From: CAYQAJ01 sp964415245
GTDB lineage: Bacteria; Planctomycetota; Planctomycetia; Pirellulales; Pirellulaceae
Direction: 5' to 3'
Length of the DNA stretch: 12,139 bases
Assembly (NCBI GenBank): GCA_964415245.1
Contig: CAYQAJ010000152.1
Span: forward strand, 1 to 12,139
A program made the translations under genes and the position numbers. Positions 6,619 through 12,139 of the stretch are shown piece by piece; position 1 is the first letter of the stretch; the number at the start of each line of letters is the position of its first letter. The notes beneath the pieces are model-generated. The model was not told where the DNA came from, did not search any database, and worked only from the letters and a program-made list of their open reading frames with translations.

Positions 6619-7502
6619 ATGTGGTTTCGAATGCTTGTCGGCCAGTACGTTCGCCATGCGGCCCAGCGGGCTGTGATGGATGCCGTGTCGGGTGCCCGAC
6701 AGCAGCGCGGCGATCGCGGCGATCGCGAGGGTGGAGACGACAGCAGCGAGGTAGAAAGTGCGTCGGGTGGCGCGGATTCCACCGCACAGGCGGTCGGCGA
6801 GGATGCGACTCCAATGCCGCCCCGGCGGTGCGACGTGGTGTTCGTCTTTGCCCTGGGAGTGGAATCCGGGGGGCTGGTTGATCTGCTGGACGATCGGGTC
6901 AGCTCGCGGTGCGCCACGTTTGTCGAGCACGTGGGCGATCTCGACGGTCGCCACGTAGCGGTGATCGAATCGGGTGTGGGGCGTAAGGCGTCGGAGCGCG
7001 CGACCGACGACGTGATCGAGCTCTACCGGCCCGACTGGGTTGTGTCGGCCGGATTCGCGGGCGCGCTTTGCGAAGAGTTGAAGTTGGGGCACGTCATCAT
7101 GGCCGATTGCGTCGTCGACGTGCATGGCAACTCGCTCGAACTGGGCCTCAAGCTCGACGAAGAGACGACTCGCGCGATGAAGGGGTTGCACCAGGGGCGG
7201 CTGTTGACGGTCGACGAAATCGTTCGTATGCCCGAGCAACGGCGCAAGCTGGCCAAAGAACACGACGCCCTGGCCTGCGATATGGAGACCATGGCCGTGG
7301 CCGAGGTGTGCGGCAGCCGCAAAGTGCGGCTGGTATCGGTGCGCGTGGTCAGCGACGAGGTGGACGATGAGTTGCCGCGTGAGGTCGGCAAGCTCATGTC
7401 GCAGAAGTCGCTGGCCGGCAAGCTGGGGTCCGCCACCGGGGCGATCTGGCGGCGACCTGGCGTCGTGAAGGACATGTGGAAGCTGAAGGAAACGGCGCTC
7501 AA
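6619..7502 (+). CDS. hpnG: HpnG, adenosylhopane nucleosidase/phosphorylase, 3' end in gap
   Basis: HpnG releases adenine from adenosylhopane, giving (phospho)ribosylhopane. The catalytic domain begins near residue 71 (CDVVFVFALGVESGG) and has the PNP/MTAN fold: a glycine-rich SAGFAGAL near 142, the nucleoside-binding CDMETMAVAEVC with E223, and VVSDE with D246, placed like the catalytic Asp of MTA/SAH nucleosidases. Residues 1-70 are an extra segment: a possible amphipathic helix (WFRMLVGQYVRHAAQRAVMD), then an acidic, Ser-rich linker. The coding sequence runs into the N gap after residue 294, so the stop is unseen, but the domain already has nearly full family length. The start is uncertain: ATG 6619 or 6631, neither with a clear ribosome site. 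Position after hpnH favours HpnG over a general MTA/SAH nucleosidase. Confidence 0.85.
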
Positions 7503-7602
7503 NNNNNNNNNNNNNNNNNNNNNNNNNNNNNNNNNNNNNNNNNNNNNNNNNNNNNNNNNNNNNNNNNNNNNNNNNNNNNNNNNNNNNNNNNNNNNNNNNN
7601 NN
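7503..7602. other. Assembly gap of 100 N
   Basis: Exactly 100 consecutive N, the usual placeholder for a scaffold gap of unknown length. It sits where hpnG (plus) and hpnE (minus) converge, and both genes lose their stop codons in it. The right flank begins with GGGGGCGGG, a GC-rich stretch that may have stopped the assembly. Both genes are already near full family length, so the missing coding part is probably short, but an extra gene cannot be excluded. Confidence 0.97.
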
Positions 7603-9025
7603 GGGGGCGGGTCAGGAAGCGGGAGAGGAGGCCGCTCGGTAGGTCGGGGGCGAGTACGCGTGCGGGGCGGCTGGCGGATGCGAGAACGCCTTGGGCGGCA
7701 AGGTAGCCGCTACGGACGGCGCCTTCCATCGTCGAAGGCCAGCCGGTGCGCGTCCAATCGCCGGCCAGAAACAGGCCCTGCACGCGAGTCCGCTGGTCGA
7801 GACGCAGCGCGTCGCTTCCCGGGCGTACCGAGAACACGGCATCGCGCTGCGTTACGATTTTGCGGTGGAACAGCCGAGCACTCCGCGCCGCGGGCCACGT
7901 GGCCTGTAAGTCGTCGAGCACTTCGTCGAGCACGTCTTCCTTGGCGCGGCCTTCGAGATCGCGCGAAGCGCTGATGACGACCTGGTAGTAGTGCGCCGAG
8001 CCGGCAGCATCGGGCAAAGCGCGCGGTCCCCGATTGAACACCCACTGGCTGAGCCGTTCGAGCAGCACGACATGTGGCAGACGAGTGATCGGCCGGTCGA
8101 ACCACAAATGCACGCCGGTAATGGGGGACGAGCGAAGCTGATCGAGCTTGTCGACCTCCGGCAGCGAGCCGGCCATGTCGGCGGAAAGCACGCCGCGCAC
8201 CTTCGTCCACGCAAGGGCGAGAATCACGTAGTCGAAGGGGCGCTCCCAGCCGTCGCCGAGTATGATGCCGCTCGCGGAGCTCGCGTCGCCCGTCACTTGT
8301 TTTACGGCTTGCCCGAGATGGATCGTCACGCCGTGATTTGTGAGCCACTGAGCCACGTGCTTACCGTACAACTCGCCCAGCGTGACCGTCGGCACGCTTA
8401 CGTGGTACGCCGCGGGGTGGGACAGAAAACCGTCGACGAACACCTTTCTAGCCGCCGCGAGTGAGGCATTGTCGAGCGATTCGCCGAGGGCACTGACGAG
8501 GACGACCGACCAGAATCGCCGGATTGCCGTTTCGCTCTGTCGCCGGTCGCGAAGCCACCGTCCGATGGTGGCCCCATCGGGCGAGTCGTCATTCGGCGCA
8601 CGGGCCAGTTCGCGCATGGCCCGCATTGCGCCGAATCGGTCGACGAGAGAAAGGTGGCGGAATCGCAGCAGCGGCACGGCCAGATGGAGCGGCGCGGGCA
8701 ATAGCGGCCAACCAGAAATATCGCAGCGGCGGCCGTCGCGATCGAAAAAGTGCAGCCGGCGGTGTCGGCGCAGCAGGCCGGCGATGTGCGTGCGGCGGCA
8801 GAAGTCGTGAAAGTTGGTGCAGCAGCCCATCGCCACGTGCTGGCAATGGTCGATAAGCTCGCCGGTCGCCGGATCGAAGAACGAACCGGCCCGACCGCCG
8901 AGTTGGCGCCGCTGCTCGAACAGCTCGACGGCAAAGCCATGGCGGCACAAGACCGATGCGGCCGCCATGCCCGCCAGGCCGCCGCCGACAATGGCCACAC
9001 GTTGTCCGCCACGCCAACCATTCAT
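7603..9025 (-). CDS. hpnE: HpnE, FAD-dependent squalene-forming amine-oxidase-fold enzyme, 3' end in gap
   Basis: HpnE reduces hydroxysqualene to squalene, the third step of the HpnCDE route. The 474 visible residues open with the FAD-binding Rossmann motif VAIVGGGLAGMAAA (G14, G16, G19), followed by ELFEQRRQLGGRAGSF. Near the C-terminus is the second FAD signature LAGDWTRTGWPSTMEGAVRSG (LAGDW at 420-424), as in phytoene-desaturase relatives. The ATG at 9025 shares ATGA with the stop of hpnD, which supports this start and translational coupling. The stop codon lies in the gap. Carotenoid desaturases share this fold, but the position after hpnC and hpnD favours HpnE. Confidence 0.93.
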
Positions 9026-9891
9026 GGCTTCGTCGCCGTACGGCTGCCGCCGAGAATCGCCCGCGCGGCTAGCCCGGCCTTGCGAGCGAAGCCCAGGTGC
9101 ACGGGTCGAGCGAACACGTCGCCATGGCGTCGTTCGATTTCCGCGAGCAAGGCGCGATACGTGGCAGTCATCAGTCCCAACACGCGTCGGCCGTCGTGCT
9201 CCACAAGTTGGGGGAGCGGGGCGGCTTCCCGATAGAACCGCTCGGCCCGGTCGATCTGAAATCGCACCAGGGCCGCGAACCGCTCGTCGACCACGCCGCG
9301 CTTGAGTTCGTCGAAGGCGTAGTCAAATCGCTCCAGGTCTTCCAGCGGCAGGTATAGGCGATCGCGGCGGGCATCCTCGCCCAGATCGCGAAGAATGTTG
9401 GTGAGCTGGAAGGCCAGGCCCAGCTTGACCGCGGGCGGAAGTGCGGATTCGTCGCGAAATCCCCAGATGTGCAGGCAGGCCAACCCCACCGCGGCGGCCA
9501 CCTTACGGCAATACTCACTCAACTCGTCGAATGTCGCGTAGCGGCACAGATCGAGGTCCATGGCTACGCCGTCGATGATGTCGAACAGGTGCTCCGCCGG
9601 GATGCGAAAGCGATTCACGGTGTCGGCCAGCGCCGGCAGCAGCGGATGATCGCGATCGCCGTCGAGCGCCTGTTCCAACGACGTGCGCCACTGTTCGAGT
9701 GCCCGGCGGCGATCTTCGGCAGGCCGGTCGTTGTCGGCCAGATCGTCGCAGTGCCGCGAAAAGGCATACAGCGCGCACGTGGCGAGCCGCTTCGGTTTCG
9801 GCAATAGCCAGAACGACCAATAGAAGTTCGACGCCGCCTGCCGCGCCACGCGCACGCAGTTCCGGTAGCTCTCGGCCAGATTGCCGCTCAT
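9022..9891 (-). CDS. hpnD: HpnD, presqualene diphosphate synthase
   Basis: HpnD condenses two farnesyl diphosphates to presqualene diphosphate. From ATG 9891 it has 289 residues, the usual size. The HpnD-type start NFYWSFWLLPKPKR (22-35) precedes the first Asp-rich motif DDLAD (D49-D53), and the second, DLGED (D169-D173), follows LAFQLTNILR. These motifs bind the magnesium ions that hold the diphosphates. An in-frame ATG at 9981 would add 30 residues overlapping hpnC. I chose 9891 because it forms an ATGA overlap with the hpnC stop and places the conserved domain at the N-terminus. The gene ends in a second ATGA overlap with hpnE. A phytoene synthase role is the main alternative; the HpnC/HpnE neighbours argue against it. 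Confidence 0.94.
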   Translation of the reverse strand: MSGNLAESYRNCVRVARQAASNFYWSFWLLPKPKRLATCALYAFSRHCDDLADNDRPAEDRRRALEQWRTSLEQALDGDRDHPLLPALADTVNRFRIPAEHLFDIIDGVAMDLDLCRYATFDELSEYCRKVAAAVGLACLHIWGFRDESALPPAVKLGLAFQLTNILRDLGEDARRDRLYLPLEDLERFDYAFDELKRGVVDERFAALVRFQIDRAERFYREAAPLPQLVEHDGRRVLGLMTATYRALLAEIERRHGDVFARPVHLGFARKAGLAARAILGGSRTATKP

Positions 9892-10814
9892 GGCCGGGCT
9901 CCCAGAATGCGGTGTTTCCACATGGCCCACGACACGAGGCGCAGCTTCGTACCGCGCGAGAGAGTTGGCCGGCGCGACCATACGTCGTAATTCGCGGCGC
10001 GAATGGCCCGCAAGATGGCTCGGCCCCCTTCGACAAAGAGCGCTACGTCGGCGCGGAGCGCCCTCGGCACGCGCGCCATCAGCGGCATGCCCGTCACCAG
10101 AAACGAATCGGCTCGTCCCACTTCGTGCGCCATCAGCGCACGGAAGGCTTCATTGCACTCTCGGGCGACGAACAACGGCTCTGTGTAGCCGAAGCGGCGG
10201 CAGCTTTCCTGCGGCAGGTAGATTCGCCCACGATCGAAGTCCCGAGCGACGTCCTGACAGAAGTTGGCAAGCTGCAAACCGGTGCAGATGGAATCAGAAA
10301 GGCGTACGTTCTCCTCGTTGTGGCACCGGCCCAGGTAGAGCACGAGCCGACCCACGGGATTGGCCGAATTGCGACAGTAGGCCAGCACGTCGTCAAAGGT
10401 TTCGTAGCGCGCTTTGCGCTGGTCCTGGCGAAAGGTCACCAGCAAATCGTGCAGCGGCTCGGGCGGGATGTCGAACTGGTGAATCGTCTCGGCCAGCGCC
10501 ACGAAGACCGGGTGTCGGGCCGTGCCCGCGAAGCAGGCGTCGAGCTCGTCGCGCCACCAGTCAAGCAACTCGCCGGCTTCTTCGGGACCGCGGGCCTCGT
10601 CAGCCAGATCGTCGGCCCAGCGGCAATAGGCGTACACGTTATAAAAGTGCTGCCGCAACGGGTGAGGAAGTAGCCAGCTTGCCACCGTGAAGTTTTCGTA
10701 GTGGCTGCGGGCAAGCTGGCGGCAATAAGCGCGGGCCTCGTCCGCACTCGGCGGTCGGCGAACCGAACCGGTGGGACCGTACAATTCAAGTTGAGCGGCG
10801 AGGTTCATGCCCAT
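9888..10814 (-). CDS. hpnC: HpnC, hydroxysqualene synthase
   Basis: HpnC converts presqualene diphosphate to hydroxysqualene. The 308-residue protein carries the HpnC-type segment SHYENFTVASWLLPHPLR (37-54), the first Asp-rich motif DDLAD (D68-D72), and the second, QDVARD (D188-D192), followed by RGRIYLP. It is the first gene of the hpnC-hpnD-hpnE operon and ends in a 4-nt ATGA overlap with hpnD. The start is ATG 10814, with ATG 10808 two codons later as an alternative; neither has a clear Shine-Dalgarno site. A repeat hairpin begins only seven bases upstream of 10814 in the presumed leader, so the 5' untranslated region may be structured. Confidence 0.94.
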   Translation of the reverse strand: MGMNLAAQLELYGPTGSVRRPPSADEARAYCRQLARSHYENFTVASWLLPHPLRQHFYNVYAYCRWADDLADEARGPEEAGELLDWWRDELDACFAGTARHPVFVALAETIHQFDIPPEPLHDLLVTFRQDQRKARYETFDDVLAYCRNSANPVGRLVLYLGRCHNEENVRLSDSICTGLQLANFCQDVARDFDRGRIYLPQESCRRFGYTEPLFVARECNEAFRALMAHEVGRADSFLVTGMPLMARVPRALRADVALFVEGGRAILRAIRAANYDVWSRRPTLSRGTKLRLVSWAMWKHRILGARP

Positions 10815-10819
10815 GGTCG

Positions 10820-10902
10820 GTAGGTCCCGTCTGCCGGACGGGACCTTACTTCGTGACGACGCCGTTTCGCAGCCAAGGTCCCGCTCGGCAAGCGGGACCT
10901 AC
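10820..10902. repeat. REPIN-like hairpin doublet in the hpnC/ispH divergent spacer
   Basis: Two hairpins with 10-bp perfect stems and 5-nt loops lie in inverted orientation: 10822-10831/10837-10846 (AGGTCCCGTC, loop TGCCG) and 10876-10885/10891-10900 (AGGTCCCGCT, loop CGGCA). Reading the second on the minus strand aligns it with the first. In the stems two adjacent base pairs differ as T-A to C-G and C-G to T-A, so pairing is kept despite the changes. The spacer between the hairpins (10847-10875) is not palindromic. The unit occupies more than half of the region that must hold the promoters of both hpnC and ispH. Confidence 0.85.
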
Positions 10903-10965
10903 TCTGTCAACCTATGCACCCCATGGGGCATGGGATATGATCGAAATATGGGAGCCCCGGCAGCG

Positions 10966-11946
10966 ATGAAGGTGATTCTGGCCAGCCCGCGCGGGTTTTG
11001 TGCCGGCGTCAACATGGCCATCGAGAGCCTCGATCTGGCCATTGCCGCGTTCGGCACGCCTATCTACGTGTATCACGAAATCGTCCACAATACATACGTG
11101 GTCGCACGATTTCGCGACAAGGGGGCGGTTTTCGTCGACAATCTGGATGAGGTGCCCGAGGGCGCGACGCTGCTCTTCTCGGCCCATGGCGTATCGCCGC
11201 AGATTCGCCAGGTAGCCAAGGCGCGAAATCTTCGCGCCATCGACGCTACTTGCCCGCTGGTCACCAAAGTTCACCTGGAGGCAATCCGCTTCGCCCGCGA
11301 TGGTTACACCATCTTCCTCATCGGTCACGAGGGGCACGACGAAGTATTGGGCACGATGGGTGAGGCGCCGGCGGCGATTCGTCTGGTCGAAACGCCCGAC
11401 GAAGTCGACTCGCTCGATGTGCCCAACGACGCCAAGGTGGCCTACCTGACGCAAACCACGCTTTCGGTCGACGATGCTGAGCGGATCATCGCGCGGTTGC
11501 GGGCCCGGTATCCGCACATCGTCGGCCCGCCCAAGGAAGACATCTGCTACGCCACACAGAATCGGCAAGAGGCAGTGCACGAGCTTTCGCGCGAGGTCGA
11601 CGTGGTGCTGGTCGTGGGGAGCCAGAACAGCTCGAACAGCCAGCGGCTGAAGGAGCTGGCCCTGGAGCGCGGCCGGCGGGCGTACCTGATCGACGAGGCC
11701 GACGACATTCAGCCCGAGTGGCTCCAAGGCCAGGAAACCGTGCTCATCACGGCCGGGGCCAGCGCGCCCGAGTCGATCGTGCGCGAGTGCGTCGACTTTC
11801 TGCGTGAGAGGTACGGAGCGAGCGTCGAGGAGCGATCGCTGCGGGACGAAGAGGTGTACTTCCCGCTGCCGCGACTGCTGCGCGAACTGCCGGGCGCGGC
11901 TGCGGCGGCAATGACTAATGACGAAGGACTAATGACGAAGGAATGA
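10966..11946 (+). CDS. ispH: 4-hydroxy-3-methylbut-2-enyl diphosphate reductase (IspH/LytB)
   Basis: IspH is the last MEP-pathway enzyme. It uses a [4Fe-4S] cluster to reduce HMBPP to IPP and DMAPP. From ATG 10966 the protein has 326 residues. C12 (RGFCAGV), C96 (ATCPLVTKVH) and C194 (ICYATQNRQ) are the three cluster ligands. H41, H124 and E126 (GHEGHDEV) fall at the same numbers as in E. coli, which supports this start. SQNSSNS is the substrate-binding motif. GGAG at 10951-10954 is a plausible ribosome site; ATG 10948, six codons upstream, is the alternative. The last dozen residues (AMTNDEGLMTKE) are encoded by a heptamer tract rather than conserved sequence. Divergent placement beside hpnC fits precursor supply for hopanoids. 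Confidence 0.97.
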   Translation: MKVILASPRGFCAGVNMAIESLDLAIAAFGTPIYVYHEIVHNTYVVARFRDKGAVFVDNLDEVPEGATLLFSAHGVSPQIRQVAKARNLRAIDATCPLVTKVHLEAIRFARDGYTIFLIGHEGHDEVLGTMGEAPAAIRLVETPDEVDSLDVPNDAKVAYLTQTTLSVDDAERIIARLRARYPHIVGPPKEDICYATQNRQEAVHELSREVDVVLVVGSQNSSNSQRLKELALERGRRAYLIDEADDIQPEWLQGQETVLITAGASAPESIVRECVDFLRERYGASVEERSLRDEEVYFPLPRLLRELPGAAAAAMTNDEGLMTKE

Positions 11947-11971
11947 CCAATGACCAAGTTACAATGACCAA
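11910..11971. repeat. Heptamer tract (ATGACCA-type) across the ispH stop codon
   Basis: Units such as aatgact, aatgacg, aaggact, aatgacg and three copies of atgacca run through the end of ispH and past its TGA at 11944-11946. Within it a 14-bp word, ACTAATGACGAAGG, is perfectly duplicated in tandem (11914-11927 and 11928-11941). The tract supplies the final dozen ispH codons and the stop. Confidence 0.8.
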
Positions 11972-12050
11972 CGCGGGGAGGACGAACAGCGCGAATCGCA
12001 AGACGTGCGGTGCTCGGAATTGGTCATTTGGATTTGCGTCATTGGTCATT
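11942..12050. repeat. Nested inverted repeat downstream of ispH
   Basis: Two pairs of arms are nested: AATGACCAATGAC (11942-11954) with its exact complement at 12038-12050, and AATGACCAA (11963-11971) with its exact complement at 12020-12028. Spacing between inner and outer arms is 8 and 9 nt, so a long near-symmetrical stem with an internal bulge is possible. The central 48 nt (11972-12019) is GC-rich and encodes nothing recognisable. The ispH transcript would form this structure directly after the stop codon. No U-tract follows. Confidence 0.75.
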
Positions 12051-12092
12051 TTGGCCGAGTCGCGCCTTGTCAATTGACCGTCGCACAAGCGT

Positions 12093-12111
12093 TCTCTCGC
12101 GGAGCGAGAGA
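12093..12111. repeat. Short perfect hairpin, REP-like
   Basis: TCTCTCGC, loop GGA, GCGAGAGA forms an 8-bp perfect stem. It is not followed by a run of T, so terminator function is uncertain. The rest of the 12051-12139 end of the window shows no gene. Confidence 0.6.
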
Positions 12112-12139
12112 CGACTCCCGAACATCAGCTCTGGATGTA

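Noticed and set aside
9699..10673. 324-codon plus-strand open frame opposite hpnC/hpnD
   Set aside because: It is antisense to two conserved enzymes and shows no recognisable domain.
10918..10927. CCCCATGGGG palindrome as an operator
   Set aside because: It is a single 10-bp palindrome with no second copy or regulator gene nearby, so a site call is unsupported.
10905..10941. TTGACA (minus strand, 10910-10905) and TATGAT (plus strand, 10936-10941) as promoter elements
   Set aside because: Neither has a matching partner element at normal spacing, so they are not annotated as promoters.
10807..10965. Upstream-extended start for ispH at 10807
   Set aside because: It would read through the hairpin doublet and overlap hpnC. 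IspH cysteine, histidine and glutamate numbering fits the start at 10966.
11910..11971. Short regularly spaced repeats as a CRISPR array
   Set aside because: The units are 7 bp with no unique spacers, and no cas gene is present.

Overview
The window looks like chromosomal DNA from a planctomycete, possibly of the Pirellulales. This is inferred from the GC-rich coding sequence, weak or absent Shine-Dalgarno sites at most genes, many short palindromic and heptameric repeats between genes, and the gene content. No taxonomic marker gene is present. The sequence carries one 100-N assembly gap at 7503-7602.

Most of the window is a compact hopanoid (bacterial sterol-like lipid) biosynthesis locus. 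On the plus strand, squalene-hopene cyclase (3110-5350), the radical-SAM enzyme HpnH (5401-6483) and the nucleoside-cleaving enzyme HpnG (6619 into the gap) form a rightward group. On the minus strand, hpnC, hpnD and hpnE (10814 down to the gap) form a leftward operon with two ATGA stop/start overlaps. The two groups converge on the gap, where the 3' ends of hpnG and hpnE are lost. ispH, encoding the last enzyme of the MEP isoprenoid pathway, is read divergently from hpnC (10966-11946). In pathway order: IspH supplies IPP and DMAPP, HpnD condenses two FPP to presqualene diphosphate, HpnC makes hydroxysqualene, HpnE reduces it to squalene, Shc cyclises squalene to hopene, HpnH adds the 5'-deoxyadenosyl group, and HpnG removes adenine towards the bacteriohopanepolyol side chain.

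The left end holds the 5' part of a minus-strand dihydrodipicolinate-synthase/N-acetylneuraminate-lyase family gene (1-414) and a large polytopic membrane protein resembling GT-C glycosyltransferases (618-2927). Any link of these two to hopanoids is unproven.

The least ordinary aspect is the repeat content. Most intergenic spacers, and two coding regions, carry small repeats of different kinds: a 94-bp MITE-like palindrome in two inverted copies; two REPIN-like doublets whose paired hairpins differ by compensatory changes; a 31-bp repeat inside two unrelated genes in different reading frames; heptamer tracts that encode the C-terminal tails of both Shc and IspH; and a nested inverted repeat plus a short hairpin after ispH. 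I see no phage, CRISPR, toxin-antitoxin or defence system, and no tRNA or rRNA gene.
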